Of a stretch of DNA of 64,000 bases, positions 37,381-47,590 are shown one piece after another. A program made the position numbers and the translations under genes. Every line of letters starts with the position of its first letter. The stretch's first letter is position 1. Source of the stretch: Xanthomonas sp. CFBP 8443 (GTDB lineage: Bacteria; Pseudomonadota; Gammaproteobacteria; Xanthomonadales; Xanthomonadaceae). Where the stretch lies: NCBI RefSeq assembly GCF_025666195.1, contig NZ_CP102592.1, positions 620,001 through 684,000 on the forward strand, in the 5' to 3' direction. The notes under the pieces are model-generated. The model saw only the letters and a list, made by a program, of their open reading frames with translations. It made no database searches and was not told the origin of the DNA.

Positions 37381-38670
37381 CTATTCGCCGCGTTCGCGCG
37401 CGATCGCGCGCCAGCCGATGTCGCTGCGATGGAATTCGCTGGGCCACCGGATCTGCGCTACGCCGGCATACGCATTGCGCTGCGCATCGGACACGCTGTC
37501 GCCGAGCGCGGCCACGCACAGCACGCGGCCGCCGGCGCTGAGCACGCGGCCCTGCGCATCCAGGGCGGTGCCGGCATGGAACACCTTGGCGCTGGCCGGC
37601 ACCTGCTCCAGGCCGGAAATCGTCTCGCCGGTAATCGGCGCTTCCGGATACGGCGCCGCCGCCAGCACCACGCCCAGCGACGGACGCGGATCCCACTGCG
37701 CTTCGGTCGCATGCAGTTGTCCGTCGATCGCCGCCTCGATCAGCTCCACCAGGTCCGACTGCAGGCGCAGCATCACCGGCTGCGTCTCCGGGTCGCCGAA
37801 GCGCACGTTGAACTCGATCACCTTGGGCGCGCCGCTGGCGTCGATCATCAGCCCGGCGTACAGGAAGCCGGTGAACGGCACGCCGTCGGCGATCATGCCC
37901 TGCACGGTCGGTTCCACCACCTCGCGCATCACTCGTGCATGCACCTCGGGCGTGACCACCGGCGCCGGCGAATACGCGCCCATGCCGCCGGTGTTGGGGC
38001 CGGTGTCGCCGTCGCCGACGCGCTTGTGGTCCTGGCTGGTGGCCATCGGCAGCGCGGTGGCGCCATCGACCATGGAGATGAAGCTGGCTTCCTCGCCGTC
38101 GAGGAATTCCTCGATCACCACGCGCGCGCCGGCGTCGCCGAACGCATTGCCCGACAGCATGTCGCGCACCGCCGCTTCGGCCTCGTCCAGGGTCATCGCC
38201 ACGATCACGCCCTTGCCCGCGGCCAGGCCGTCGGCCTTGACCACGATCGGCGCGCCCTTGGCGCGCACGTAGGCCAGCGCCGCGTCCACCTCGGTATGCA
38301 CTTCGTAGAACGCGGTCGGGATGCCGTGGCGGGCGAGGAATTCCTTGGCGAACGCCTTGCTGCCTTCCAACTGCGCGGCCTTGGCCGTGGGCCCGAAGAT
38401 GCGCAGTCCGGCGGCGCGGAAGCGGTCGACCACGCCCAGCACCAGCGGCACTTCCGGGCCGACCACGGTCAGCGCCACCGCTTCGTCCTGCGCCAGTTTG
38501 AGCAGGCCGTCCAGGTCGTCGACCTTGATCGCCACGTTGCGGCACTTGGGTTCAGTGGCAGTGCCGGCATTGCCCGGGGCAACCAGCACGTCGCTGACGC
38601 GCGGGGACTGGGCCAGCTTCCAGGACAGGGCGTGTTCGCGGCCGCCGGAACCGATGACGAGGATTTTCAA
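37381..38670 (-). CDS. purD: phosphoribosylamine-glycine ligase
   Basis: 429 aa ATP-grasp enzyme of purine synthesis (GAR synthetase). MKILVIGSGGREHALSWKLAQSP is the classic N-terminus, with VKADGLAAGKGV in the ATP-binding region, GPNTGGMGAYSPAPV and EFNVRFGDPETQ near the active site. The minus-strand order purH, lipoprotein, purD is kept, with 27 nt between the last two. Confidence 0.97.
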   Translation of the reverse strand: MKILVIGSGGREHALSWKLAQSPRVSDVLVAPGNAGTATEPKCRNVAIKVDDLDGLLKLAQDEAVALTVVGPEVPLVLGVVDRFRAAGLRIFGPTAKAAQLEGSKAFAKEFLARHGIPTAFYEVHTEVDAALAYVRAKGAPIVVKADGLAAGKGVIVAMTLDEAEAAVRDMLSGNAFGDAGARVVIEEFLDGEEASFISMVDGATALPMATSQDHKRVGDGDTGPNTGGMGAYSPAPVVTPEVHARVMREVVEPTVQGMIADGVPFTGFLYAGLMIDASGAPKVIEFNVRFGDPETQPVMLRLQSDLVELIEAAIDGQLHATEAQWDPRPSLGVVLAAAPYPEAPITGETISGLEQVPASAKVFHAGTALDAQGRVLSAGGRVLCVAALGDSVSDAQRNAYAGVAQIRWPSEFHRSDIGWRAIARERGE

Positions 38671-38697
38671 GGCGTGTCTCGTGATGTCGAAGGAGGG

Positions 38698-39555
38698 CTA
38701 TTCGCAGGCTTCGCGCTGCATCGAATCGGGGAACGGATAGGCCCAGCGGGTAGCGTCGAACGCGAACACCTGGGTGGTGCCGAGCTTCTTGCCGCAGGAC
38801 ATGCCGGTTTCCTCGATGGTCACCGGCCACACCCGCGCGGCCGGATCGCTGTCGTCCACGGCGAGCTTGAAATCCACGTCGAACAGCTCCGCCTGGCATT
38901 GCGCGGCGGTCTGCTGCGGATCGCGGCCTTCGTCGCTGCAATCCAGTGCGCCCTGGTTGTCGATGTGCTGGCGCACCGAGCCGGCGTTGACCAGACCCTT
39001 CGGGCCGGGCAGCACCAGGTCCTGCGATTCCAGCACCAGGCCTTGCCCGATCCAGCTGCTGTAGACCACGAAGCCGTAGAAATCGCTGCCCAGGCGCAGG
39101 ATGTCCACCGCGCCCGGATCGCCGTCGCTGCCGAAGCCGTCGGCCAGCTTCTCGGCGACCACCGCCAGGCCCTGGCCGTCGTCGCGCAGGATCAGGAAGT
39201 CGATCAGTCCGGGATTGGCATGGCCGCCGTCGTCGAGCCGGTGGCATACCGCCAGCAGTTGCTGGACCTGGCTGCCGACCACCACCGGCTGCTCGGCGCA
39301 GACCTCGCTCTGCACCGCCTGGCTATCGGCCTGGCCGGACCAGCTTTCCGACAGGCGCGCCTGCTTGCCGTAACGCGTCTGCAGGAAGGCCTGCAGGCGC
39401 TCGGTGCGCGGCACGTGCGCGGCCTGTGCCGGCGCCGCGGTCGCTGCCGGTGCGGCCGGCGCTGCGGCCGGAGCGGGCGCGGCGGTCGGCTTGCACGCGG
39501 CCATGCCGAGCGCGAGCAGCAGCGGCAGGCCGTGGCGCAATGTAGTGCGTTTCAT
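38698..39555 (-). CDS. putative lipoprotein between purH and purD
   Basis: 285 aa. Signal sequence [21 protein letters not shown] with a lipobox LGMAAC, then a Pro/Ala-rich linker (residues ~22-48) and a ~235-residue domain with several cysteines ([36 protein letters not shown]) that may form disulfides. I do not recognise its family. It is 21 nt from purH, so it is probably co-transcribed with purine genes without an evident metabolic link. Confidence 0.83.
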   Translation of the reverse strand: MKRTTLRHGLPLLLALGMAACKPTAAPAPAAAPAAPAATAAPAQAAHVPRTERLQAFLQTRYGKQARLSESWSGQADSQAVQSEVCAEQPVVVGSQVQQLLAVCHRLDDGGHANPGLIDFLILRDDGQGLAVVAEKLADGFGSDGDPGAVDILRLGSDFYGFVVYSSWIGQGLVLESQDLVLPGPKGLVNAGSVRQHIDNQGALDCSDEGRDPQQTAAQCQAELFDVDFKLAVDDSDPAARVWPVTIEETGMSCGKKLGTTQVFAFDATRWAYPFPDSMQREACE

Positions 39556-39576
39556 CGTTTTCGATTCCTTGGCCGC

Positions 39577-41163
39577 TCAGTGGCGGAAATGCCGCACGCC
39601 GGTGAACACCATGGCGATGCCGTGCTCGTCGGCGGCGGCGATCACCTCGCCGTCGCGCATCGAGCCGCCCGGCTGGATCACCGCCTTGATGCCGGCCGCC
39701 GCGGCCGCGTCGATGCCGTCGCGGAACGGGAAGAACGCATCGGAGGCCATCACCGAGCCTTCCACCACCAGCGCCGCGTCGGCGGCCTTGATCCCGGCGA
39801 TGCGCGCCGAATACACCCGGCTCATCTGCCCGGCGCCGACGCCGATGGTGCGGTGGTCCTTGGCGTAGACGATGGCGTTGGACTTGACGTACTTGGCCAC
39901 CTTCCACGCGAACAGCAGGTCGGCGAACTGCGCCTCGGTCGGCGCCAGGCGGGTCACCACCTTGAGTTCGTCGCGGGTCACCACGCGGTCGTCGGCGGTC
40001 TGCATCAGCAGGCCCGAGCCGATGCGCTTGGTATCGATGAAGTCGCCGGAGGCCGGCGCCAGCGGGATGCGCAGCACGCGCACGTTGGCCTTCTTCTTCG
40101 CGTACTCGAGCGCGCCGGCCTCGTAGTCCGGCGCGATCAGCACTTCGACGAACTGGCGGTCGAGGATGACCTTGGCGGTAGCCGCGTCCAGCGTGCGGTT
40201 GAAGGCGAGGATGCCGCCGAAGGCGCTGGTCGGATCGGTCGCGTAGGCCAGTTCGTAGGCGTCGCCGCAGCCGGCGCCCACCGCCACGCCGCAGGGGTTG
40301 GCGTGCTTGACGATGACGCAGGCCGGCGCGTCGAACTGGCGCACGCATTCCCAGGCCGCATCGCTGTCGGCGATGTTGTTGTAGCTCAGTTCCTTGCCCT
40401 GCAGCTGTTCGAACGTGGCCAGCGAACCCGGGGCCGGGCACAGGTCGCGGTAGAACGCGGCGTGCTGATGCGGGTTCTCGCCATAGCGCAGGTCCATGAC
40501 CTTGATGAAGCTGCCGTTGGCCTGCGCCGGGAACGCGGCACGCACCGGCACCTCGCTCGCAGGGTCGGTCACCGTGGACAGGTAATTGCTGATCGCCGCG
40601 TCGTACTGCGCCACGCGGTTGAACGCGGCCACCGACAGCGCGAAGCGCTTGGCCGCCGACAGCTGGCCGTCGTGCGCCTCCAGTTCGGCCAGCAGGTCGG
40701 CGTACTGCGCCGGATCGGTGGCCACCGCCACGCGCGCGAAGTTCTTCGCCGCCGAGCGCAGCATCGCCGGGCCGCCGATGTCGATGTTCTCCACCGCCTC
40801 GGCGAGCGTGCAGTCGGCCTTGGCGGTGACCGCCTCGAACGGATACAGGTTCAGCACCAGCAGGTCGATCGGCGCGATGCCGTGTTCGGCCATCACCGCA
40901 TCGTCGGTGCCGGCGCGGCCGAGCAGGCCGCCATGCACCAGCGGGTGCAGGGTCTTGACCCGGCCGTCCATCATTTCCGGGAAGCCGGTCAGTTCGGAGA
41001 CGTCCTTGACCGGCAGCCCCGCGTCGCGGATCGCCTTGGCGGTGCCGCCGGTGGACAGCAGCTCCACGTTGCGCGCGGCCAGCGCGCGGGCCAGGTCGAG
41101 CAGGCCGGTCTTGTCGGAAACGGACAGCAATGCCCGGCGCACGGGCAGGAAATCGGAGGACAT
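39577..41163 (-). CDS. purH: bifunctional AICAR formyltransferase / IMP cyclohydrolase
   Basis: 528 aa, the last two steps to IMP. The N-terminal MGS-like cyclohydrolase domain ([35 protein letters not shown]) and the C-terminal AICARFT domain ([25 protein letters not shown] with catalytic Lys-His, FFPFRDGID) are intact. The start is ATG 41163; the open frame continuing upstream is a shadow of the divergent operon. Divergent from the ynb-like operon with a 78-nt gap. Confidence 0.97.
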   Translation of the reverse strand: MSSDFLPVRRALLSVSDKTGLLDLARALAARNVELLSTGGTAKAIRDAGLPVKDVSELTGFPEMMDGRVKTLHPLVHGGLLGRAGTDDAVMAEHGIAPIDLLVLNLYPFEAVTAKADCTLAEAVENIDIGGPAMLRSAAKNFARVAVATDPAQYADLLAELEAHDGQLSAAKRFALSVAAFNRVAQYDAAISNYLSTVTDPASEVPVRAAFPAQANGSFIKVMDLRYGENPHQHAAFYRDLCPAPGSLATFEQLQGKELSYNNIADSDAAWECVRQFDAPACVIVKHANPCGVAVGAGCGDAYELAYATDPTSAFGGILAFNRTLDAATAKVILDRQFVEVLIAPDYEAGALEYAKKKANVRVLRIPLAPASGDFIDTKRIGSGLLMQTADDRVVTRDELKVVTRLAPTEAQFADLLFAWKVAKYVKSNAIVYAKDHRTIGVGAGQMSRVYSARIAGIKAADAALVVEGSVMASDAFFPFRDGIDAAAAAGIKAVIQPGGSMRDGEVIAAADEHGIAMVFTGVRHFRH

Positions 41164-41241
41164 GGGGGCAGGGCACACATCGGAGCGGGGAGTGGATATT
41201 GTAGGCTGCGCCGCCCCGGCATGGACCCTCAGGACCCCGCA

Positions 41242-41856
41242 ATGGTTTCGATCTACGCATTGAAAGGACGCTTCCAGGACCTGCTGCGGCCCGGGGTGCG
41301 CGGCCTGTACCGGCTCGGCGTGAGCGCCAACCAGGTCACCGTGGGCGCGGCCGCGGTGTCGCTGCTGGTCGCCGCCTGGGTGTTCTGGCGCGCGCCGGCG
41401 CAGCCGCTGTGGTACGCGCTGCTGCCGGCGTGGATGCTGCTGCGCATGGCCTTGAACGCGGTCGACGGCATGCTGGCGCGCGAGTTCGGGCAGCAGTCCA
41501 AGCTGGGCGCCTACCTCAACGAATTGAGCGACGTGATCGCCGACGCGGCGTTGTACCTGAGCCTGGCCAGCGTGCCCGGCGCGAGCGCCGACTGGTTGTG
41601 GGCGCTGGCGCTGGCGGCGGCATTGACCGAGTATGCCGGGGTGTTGGGGCTGATGGTCGGCGCCGGACGGCGCTACGACGGACCGATGGGCAAGAGCGAT
41701 CGCGCCTTTGCGATCGGCCTGCTGGGGCTGCTGCTGGCCGCTGGCTGGGTGGGGGCGAAGACGGTGGACGGGTTCGCGATCGTGCTGGCGCTGCTGTGCG
41801 CGGCGACGGTGCTGCGGCGCGTGGCCGCCGGCCTGCGCGAGGCGGCCTCGCGCTGA
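41242..41856 (+). CDS. CDP-alcohol phosphatidyltransferase, YnbA-like (operon gene 1)
   Basis: 204 aa with about six transmembrane helices. CDP-OH-P signature [23 protein letters not shown]: the usual D-G-x2-A-R-x8-G-x3-D-x3-D has Asn at the third Asp position, as I recall for E. coli YnbA, to which the whole sequence corresponds ([24 protein letters not shown]). Enzymes of this fold join a CDP-linked lipid to an alcohol, releasing CMP. ATG 41242 has AGGA seven bases upstream; 41221 is an alternative. First gene of an eight-gene operon reaching 49190. Confidence 0.9.
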   Translation: MVSIYALKGRFQDLLRPGVRGLYRLGVSANQVTVGAAAVSLLVAAWVFWRAPAQPLWYALLPAWMLLRMALNAVDGMLAREFGQQSKLGAYLNELSDVIADAALYLSLASVPGASADWLWALALAAALTEYAGVLGLMVGAGRRYDGPMGKSDRAFAIGLLGLLLAAGWVGAKTVDGFAIVLALLCAATVLRRVAAGLREAASR

Positions 41857-41943
41857 ACCGCGGCACGCGGACCACGGCCACGACACCGATGCGATAGCGA
41901 CACTCACGGCAACAGCGGTACCACGACAGGGAATCGGCAACGG

Positions 41944-43698
41944 ATGCGGCAGGTCAGCGAAAGCGAGTTTTGCAGTTTCGACGGAACACGGTTGTTCTAC
42001 CGGCACTGGCCGGCCACGGCGCCAGCGGCGCAGCCGCGCGCGGTGGTGCTGTTGCATCGCGGCCACGAGCATTCGGGGCGGGTGCTGCACCTGGCCGACG
42101 AACTGGGCCTGGACGACTGCGCGATGTTCGCCTGGGATGCGCGCGGCAATGGCCGCTCGCCCGGCGTGCGCGGCGATGCGCCCGGCTTCCCGGCGCTGGT
42201 GCGCGACCTGGACAGCTTCATCGCCCACATCGGCGCCACGCACGGCATCGCGGTGCAGGACATCGTGGTGATCGCGCAGAGCGTGGGCGCGGTGATCGCC
42301 AGCACCTGGGTGCACGACTACGCGCCGCCGCTGCGCGCGCTGGTGCTGGCCTCGCCGGCGTTCAAGGTCAAACTGTACGTGCCGTTCGCGCGGCCCGGGC
42401 TGGCCTTGATGCACAAGCTGCGCGGAAATTTCTTCGTCAACAGCTACGTCAAGCCGCAGTGGTTGACCCACGACCCGGCGCGCGTGGCCAGCTACCGCGA
42501 CGATCCGCTGATCACCCGGCCGATCTCGGTGCGCGTGCTGCTGGGCGTGTACGCCGCGGCCGACCGTGTGGTCGGCGATGCGCAGGCGATCACCGTGCCG
42601 GTGCAGTTGCTGGTGTCCGGCGACGATTTCGTCGTGCACCGCGGCCCGCAGGACCGCTTCTACGAGCGGCTGTCCTCGCCGGTGAAGGAGCGCCACCTGC
42701 TGCCCGGGTTCTTCCACGACACCCTGGGCGAGCGCGACCGCGCGCCGGCGCTGGCGCAGATCCGCCGCTTCGTGCGCGAGCGCTTCGCCGAGGCGCCGGC
42801 GCTGCCCAGCCTGCTGCAGGCGCACCGGCGCGGACCGACCTTCGAGGAATCCGAGCGGCTGTCCTGGCCGCCGGAAAAATACAGCCTGCAGGACCTGCGC
42901 TGGCGCTTCGTGCGCGCCAACCTGCGCTTCGGCGGCACCCTGTCCGAAGGCGTCGCGCTGGGCCTGCAGACCGGCTTCGATTCCGGCAGCACGCTGGACT
43001 ACGTGTATCGCGACCGCGCCATCGGCAAGGGTCCGCTGGGGCGCTTCATCGACCGCAACTATCTCGATGCGATCGGCTGGCGCGGCATCCGCGTGCGCCG
43101 TACCCACCTGCACGAACTGCTGCGCCTGGCCATGCAGCGCCTGCGCGCGGCCGGCGCGCCGGTGCGCGTGCTCGACGTCGCCGCCGGCCACGGCCGCTAT
43201 GTGCTGGAGGCACTGGCCGGCGCCGAACAGCGCGCCGATGCGATCACCCTGCGCGATTTCAGCGCGTTGAACGTGGAGCGCGGCCGCGCGCTGATCGCCG
43301 AGCTCGGCGCCGCCGACATCGCCCGCTTCGAGCAGGGCGACGCCTTCGACCGCGATGCGCTGGCGGCCCTGCAGCCGCGGCCGACGCTGGCGGTGGTGTC
43401 CGGCCTGTACGAACTGTTCCCGGACAACGACCAGGTGCTGTGCTCGCTGCAGGGCGTGGCCGCCGCGGTCGAGCCGGGCGGCTATCTCGCCTACACCGGC
43501 CAGCCCTGGCATCCGCAGCTGGAGTTCATCGCCCGCGCGCTGACCAGCCACCGCGGCGGCGCGGCCTGGGTGATGCGCCGCCGTACCCAGCAGGAGATGG
43601 ACGAGCTGGTGCGCGCGGCCGGCTTCCGCAAGCTCGAGCAACGCATCGACGAATGGGGCATCTTCACCGTGTCGCTGGCGCAGCGGATCGCGCCGTGA
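41944..43698 (+). CDS. alpha/beta hydrolase fused to a SAM-dependent methyltransferase, YnbC-like (operon gene 2)
   Basis: 584 aa, the length of E. coli YnbC. Residues ~10-290 are an alpha/beta hydrolase of monoacylglycerol-lipase type, nucleophile Ser near residue 113 in IAQSVGAV and a His in GFFHDTLGE. Residues ~380-584 are a class I methyltransferase with motif [14 protein letters not shown] (Asp near 411). Such a fusion could deacylate a lipid and methylate it or its head group; the substrates are unknown. Its stop overlaps the next gene's GTG. Confidence 0.92.
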   Translation: MRQVSESEFCSFDGTRLFYRHWPATAPAAQPRAVVLLHRGHEHSGRVLHLADELGLDDCAMFAWDARGNGRSPGVRGDAPGFPALVRDLDSFIAHIGATHGIAVQDIVVIAQSVGAVIASTWVHDYAPPLRALVLASPAFKVKLYVPFARPGLALMHKLRGNFFVNSYVKPQWLTHDPARVASYRDDPLITRPISVRVLLGVYAAADRVVGDAQAITVPVQLLVSGDDFVVHRGPQDRFYERLSSPVKERHLLPGFFHDTLGERDRAPALAQIRRFVRERFAEAPALPSLLQAHRRGPTFEESERLSWPPEKYSLQDLRWRFVRANLRFGGTLSEGVALGLQTGFDSGSTLDYVYRDRAIGKGPLGRFIDRNYLDAIGWRGIRVRRTHLHELLRLAMQRLRAAGAPVRVLDVAAGHGRYVLEALAGAEQRADAITLRDFSALNVERGRALIAELGAADIARFEQGDAFDRDALAALQPRPTLAVVSGLYELFPDNDQVLCSLQGVAAAVEPGGYLAYTGQPWHPQLEFIARALTSHRGGAAWVMRRRTQQEMDELVRAAGFRKLEQRIDEWGIFTVSLAQRIAP

Positions 43699-45032
43699 GC
43701 GTACCGGCGCCGCGGCCATGGCGGCGTGCGCTGGGATGGCTGGCGCTGCTGGGGCCGTTCTTCTTCCTCAGCTACGGCCTGGCCAACACGCTGGCCGAGC
43801 GGCGCGCGGGCGTGCCGTCGCTGCCGTTCGCGTGGGAGACGCAGATCCCGTTCTGGCCGTGGACGATCGTGCCGTACTGGTCGATCGACCTGTTCTACGT
43901 GGCCTCGTTCTTCGTCTGCCGCACCCGCGCCGAACTGGACACCCATGCCAAGCGGTTGCTGACCGCGCAACTGCTGGCGGTGGGCTGTTTCCTGCTGTGG
44001 CCGCTGCGCTTCAGCTTCGAACGGCCGCCGAGCGAGGGCGTGTTCGGTTGGCTGTTCGCGGTGCTGCTCGGGTTCGACAAGCCGTTCAACCAGGCGCCGT
44101 CGCTGCACATCGTGCTGCTGGTGGTGCTGTGGGTGCGCTATGCGCAGCATCTGCACGGCCTGGCGCGCGGCGTGCTGCACGCCTGGTTCGCGCTGATCGG
44201 CATTTCGGTGCTGACCACCTACCAGCACCATTTCCTGGACATTCCCACCGGCCTGGCCGCGGGCTGGTTGTGCGTGTGGCTGTGGCCGCAGCGCATCGCG
44301 CCGCCGTGGAGCGCGCTGGCACTGGCGCGCGATCCGGCGCGCTGGCGCCTGGCCGCCGCCTACCTGGCCGGCAGCGCCGCCTGCGTCGCGCTGGCTTGGG
44401 CGATCGGCGGCGCGGGCTGGTGGCTGTTGTGGCCGGCATTGTCGCTGTCGCTGGTCGCGCTCGACTACGCGCTGCTCGGCGCGCTCGGCCTGCAGAAGCG
44501 CACCGACGGCCGCCTCAGCCTGGCCGCGCGCTGGCTGTACGCGCCGTACCTGGCCGCCGCCTGGCTCAACTCGCGCGCCTGGACCCGGCGCGATCCGGCG
44601 CCGCGCGAAATCGCCGATGGGGTCTGGCTGGGACGCATGCCCGGCCGCGGCGAGCGTGCCGCTTTCGGCGCGGTGGTCGACGTCAGCGCCGAACTGTCGC
44701 TGCGCGATGCCGGTGCGCACGATCGCACGGTGCCGATGCTGGACCTGGTCGCGCCACCCGCCGATGCCTTGCGTGCCGCCGCCGCCGCGATCGAGGCCGC
44801 ACGCCACCACGGCCCGGTGCTGGTGTGCTGCGCGCTGGGCTATTCGCGCAGCGCCGCCGCGGTCGCCACCTGGCTGCTGCACAGCGGGCGCGCCGCAGAG
44901 CTGGATGACGCGCTCGCGCTGCTGCGCGCACGCGCATCGCGGATCGTGCTGGGTCCCGCGCAGCGCGACGCCATCGCCGCCGCATGTGCCGCGCCGGCCG
45001 CACCGCTGCAGGCCTTGGAGCAGCCGGCATGA
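43695..45032 (+). CDS. PAP2 phosphatase fused to a dual-specificity phosphatase, YnbD-like (operon gene 3)
   Basis: 445 aa beginning with GTG at 43695, overlapping the previous stop. N-terminal ~300 residues: transmembrane PAP2-like domain ([11 protein letters not shown] and [13 protein letters not shown] supply the PSxH and HxxxD-like motifs). C-terminal ~130 residues: cysteine phosphatase with the C-x5-R loop CALGYSR (Cys near residue 379). PTPMT1-type enzymes of this fold dephosphorylate phosphatidylglycerol phosphate or phosphoinositides, which would suit a pathway that makes a phosphorylated lipid head group. Its stop overlaps the next ATG. Confidence 0.9.
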   Translation: MSVPAPRPWRRALGWLALLGPFFFLSYGLANTLAERRAGVPSLPFAWETQIPFWPWTIVPYWSIDLFYVASFFVCRTRAELDTHAKRLLTAQLLAVGCFLLWPLRFSFERPPSEGVFGWLFAVLLGFDKPFNQAPSLHIVLLVVLWVRYAQHLHGLARGVLHAWFALIGISVLTTYQHHFLDIPTGLAAGWLCVWLWPQRIAPPWSALALARDPARWRLAAAYLAGSAACVALAWAIGGAGWWLLWPALSLSLVALDYALLGALGLQKRTDGRLSLAARWLYAPYLAAAWLNSRAWTRRDPAPREIADGVWLGRMPGRGERAAFGAVVDVSAELSLRDAGAHDRTVPMLDLVAPPADALRAAAAAIEAARHHGPVLVCCALGYSRSAAAVATWLLHSGRAAELDDALALLRARASRIVLGPAQRDAIAAACAAPAAPLQALEQPA

Positions 45033-45463
45033 GTACGCGGTTGCAGCTGCGCACGATGGCCGCGCTGCTGCGGCAGGCGGCGCCGCTGGACCGGCTATCG
45101 CTGACGCTGCTCGCCGTCGCCTTGTTGCTGGGCGCGTGGTACGCCAATGCCGGCGCAGCGCTGGCAATGGCGCTGTGCCTGCTCAGCGTGCTGGCCGGTG
45201 TGCTGCAACGTTACTGGGCCGCGCGCGTCGGCCTGGACGTGGCGCTGCTCGACGCGGTGCTGGCCGAAGCCGAGCCAGACCAGGCCGGCGCCGATCTGGA
45301 CGCCGCGCTGCACCGGCTCGGCCTGCTGCGGCAGCTGCCACCGCCGCGCGACTGGCAGACGCGCTGGCGCGGCATGCGCGGCTTGTTGCTGCGGCAGGTC
45401 GCCAGCCTGTCGCTGCAGTTGCTCGCTCTTTTGCTAGCGTTGCTCCTGGCGCAGGCCGTATGA
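45029..45463 (+). CDS. unknown membrane protein (operon gene 4)
   Basis: 144 aa. Two hydrophobic stretches (LTLLAVALLLGAWYANAGAALAMALCLLSVLAGVL near residues 24-58 and LSLQLLALLLALLLAQAV at the C-terminus) enclose a ~60-residue cytoplasmic-type segment with acidic and basic clusters (AEAEPDQAGADLDAALHRLGLL). No family recognised. ATGA overlap with gene 3; gene 5 follows after 13 nt, so it belongs to the operon. Confidence 0.8.
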   Translation: MSTRLQLRTMAALLRQAAPLDRLSLTLLAVALLLGAWYANAGAALAMALCLLSVLAGVLQRYWAARVGLDVALLDAVLAEAEPDQAGADLDAALHRLGLLRQLPPPRDWQTRWRGMRGLLLRQVASLSLQLLALLLALLLAQAV

Positions 45464-45476
45464 AGGAGCGTACGCG

Positions 45477-46937
45477 ATGACCAACCCGACCAGGTCGATT
45501 CTCGTCCCTGACGTCGATGCGCAACGCGCACTGTGGGAGCGGCTGCAGGCCTATCGTTTCGGCGAGGACGACCACGCGCTGCCGGCCTTCGTGCGCCGCG
45601 TGGCGAAGGACGCCAACGTGTCGTTGACACTGGCCACGCTCGCAGTCGAGGAATACCGGCGTTTCTGCTTCCTGGCCTGCGTCGTCGGCGAGGAAGTGAC
45701 CCCCAGCGCGCTGGTCGACCAGGTCTGGCATACCCACCTCACCGATACCCGCGAATACTGGCAACGGTTCTGTCCGCAGGTGTTGCTGATCACGCTGCAC
45801 CACCAGCCCGGGCGCGGCGACCCCGCCGAAGCGGAGCGCTTCCGGGCGCAGTACCGCGCCACCCTGGCGCACTATTGGCGCCATTTCGGCGAGCCGCCGG
45901 CAACGTGCTGGCCGCCGCCCGCGGATGTGCAAGGCGCGGCGGTACGCCGGCGCCTGGTGCGCTGGCGCATGCCGCCGCGCGTGGGCAACGCGCTGTGGTA
46001 CTGGGCGCTGGCGACGCTGGTGCTGGCGATGGGCCTGGCGCGGCTTCACGGCGGCGTCTCGCCGTTGCATTGGCCGGGCCCCTCGTTCCTGCTGCTGTTC
46101 CTCGTGACGATCGGCCTGGTCTGGGTGCTGGCGGCGCGGCTGCGCCGGGCGGTCAGCGAGGTCGGCGAACACCGTGCCGTCATGCAGGCCGACAGCGCCG
46201 AGCTGGCCTATCTCGCCGGCGGCGGCGAGCGCGTGGCGGACATGCAGCTGGCGCTATTGCTGGCCTGCGACGCGGTGCGCTTGCAAGCGGTACGCAAGAC
46301 GCGTTCCGGCGGCGACGCCACCCTGTACTGCACCGGCGTCGACGCGCCGGCGCCGCTGCAGCGCGCCTTGTCGATCGTGCGTGCCAATCCGCAGGTGTCG
46401 CTGGCGCTGGCCGCGCTGCGCAAGGAGGCCGAACGGCTGCGCGAGCCGCTGCTGCGCAAGCGCCTGCTGCTCGGGCGTGGCCAGGCGTGGTGCGCGCGCG
46501 TGGCCGGCGCCGCGCCGCCGCTGGCGCTGTGGAGCGTCGGCATGCTCAAGATCCAGATCGGCCTGCAGTTGCAGCGCCCGGTCGGATTCCTGGTGGCGGC
46601 GATGGTGCTGGTGAGCATGCTCGTGCTCGGCTTCCTGCTGACGCCCACCCGGCGCAGCGTTGCCGGCCAGCGGCTGCTCGCCGAGCGCGATGCGGCATTG
46701 CTGACCGATGTCGGGCCACGGCAGACGACGCAGGTGCTGGACCTGGAGCAGCCGCTGGCGCTGGCCGGAACCAGCCTGTTGCTGGGCACGCCGTGGGCGG
46801 ACTACCACACGCTGCGCACGCCGGTCGCCAACGGCAGCGGCAGCGGTTGTTCGGGTTCCGGCGGCGGTGGAGGAGATGGCGGCGGAGGTGGCAGTTGCGG
46901 CGGCGGTGGCTGCGGCGGATGCGGAGGCGGTGACTGA
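45477..46937 (+). CDS. TIGR04222/DUF1399-like membrane protein with a Gly/Cys tail (operon gene 5)
   Basis: 486 aa. Residues ~1-145: soluble domain with VDQVWHTHLTDTREYWQRFC, the W-H-x-H motif of DUF1399-like glycine-rich-domain proteins. Then two transmembrane helices (residues ~175-220), a cytoplasmic segment with ELAYLAGGGERVADMQLALLLA of TIGR04222 type, another helix pair, and a ~30-residue tail made almost only of Gly, Ser and Cys (GSCGGGGCGGCGGGD). The tail could bind metal or anchor the protein. Its role in the lipid operon is unclear. Its TGA overlaps the next ATG. Confidence 0.8.
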   Translation: MTNPTRSILVPDVDAQRALWERLQAYRFGEDDHALPAFVRRVAKDANVSLTLATLAVEEYRRFCFLACVVGEEVTPSALVDQVWHTHLTDTREYWQRFCPQVLLITLHHQPGRGDPAEAERFRAQYRATLAHYWRHFGEPPATCWPPPADVQGAAVRRRLVRWRMPPRVGNALWYWALATLVLAMGLARLHGGVSPLHWPGPSFLLLFLVTIGLVWVLAARLRRAVSEVGEHRAVMQADSAELAYLAGGGERVADMQLALLLACDAVRLQAVRKTRSGGDATLYCTGVDAPAPLQRALSIVRANPQVSLALAALRKEAERLREPLLRKRLLLGRGQAWCARVAGAAPPLALWSVGMLKIQIGLQLQRPVGFLVAAMVLVSMLVLGFLLTPTRRSVAGQRLLAERDAALLTDVGPRQTTQVLDLEQPLALAGTSLLLGTPWADYHTLRTPVANGSGSGCSGSGGGGGDGGGGGSCGGGGCGGCGGGD

Positions 46938-47590
46938 TGGCACGATCGATCCAGGCCGAACGCCGCGCGCGTCTGCGCGCCCGCCTGTCGCAGGCGCTGC
47001 GCGCGCGTGGCGCCACGCCCAACGGCCTGTCCTGGACTGCGCTCGGCTTCGCCGTGCTGGCGGCGCTGATGTTCGCGCTGGCCTGGCGCGAGCCGCCGCG
47101 CGACGCGGCCGGGTTGCTGCTGCTGGCCGCGCTCGCCCTGCAGGGGCGGCTGCTGTGCAATCGCCTGGACGGGCTGATGGCGCGGCAGGCGCAGATGATC
47201 GGCCGCGCCGGCGAGGTCTACAACGAGGCGCCGGATCGGCTCTCCGATGTGCTGATATGCCTGGGTGTGGGCTACGGCCTGCAGCACGTGCTGAGCTGGG
47301 GCGCCGAGCTGGGCTGGGCGGCGGCCTTGCTGTGCGTGGGCACCGCCTACGTGCGCATGCTCGGCCTGGCCTGCGGCGTCAGCGAGCCGGTGCAGGGGCC
47401 GATGGCGCGGGTGCAGCGCATGCACTGGCTGTCGCTGGCGGCGTTGTTGGCGGCCGCCGCGCTGCTGCTGCAGCGTAGTGCCATCGCCGAAATCTTCCTG
47501 GTCCTGACCCTGGCGCTGCTGATCGGCGGCGCCGCGTTGACCATCGTGATCCGCCTGCGCGCCATCGTGCGCGAACTGGAGTGGAAATGA
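46937..47590 (+). CDS. second CDP-alcohol phosphatidyltransferase (operon gene 6)
   Basis: 217 aa with about six transmembrane helices. The signature is in LDGLMARQAQMIGRAGEVYNEAPDRLSD: D-G-x2-A-R is kept, followed by an insertion relative to gene 1, then N/D-E-x2-D-x3-D. It is only distantly related to gene 1, so it probably uses a different alcohol or CDP-donor. It overlaps gene 5 by 1 nt and gene 7 by 4 nt. Confidence 0.87.
   Translation: MARSIQAERRARLRARLSQALRARGATPNGLSWTALGFAVLAALMFALAWREPPRDAAGLLLLAALALQGRLLCNRLDGLMARQAQMIGRAGEVYNEAPDRLSDVLICLGVGYGLQHVLSWGAELGWAAALLCVGTAYVRMLGLACGVSEPVQGPMARVQRMHWLSLAALLAAAALLLQRSAIAEIFLVLTLALLIGGAALTIVIRLRAIVRELEWK

Noticed and set aside
37429..41856. 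A 1475-aa plus-strand frame ending in the YnbA-like protein
   Set aside because: It crosses purD, the lipoprotein and purH antisense. Only the final ~204 aa are a membrane enzyme with its own ribosome site.
39577..43719. A 1380-aa minus-strand frame ending in purH
   Set aside because: Only the last 528 aa match PurH; the upstream part lies antisense to the well-supported lipid operon genes and is a GC-bias shadow.
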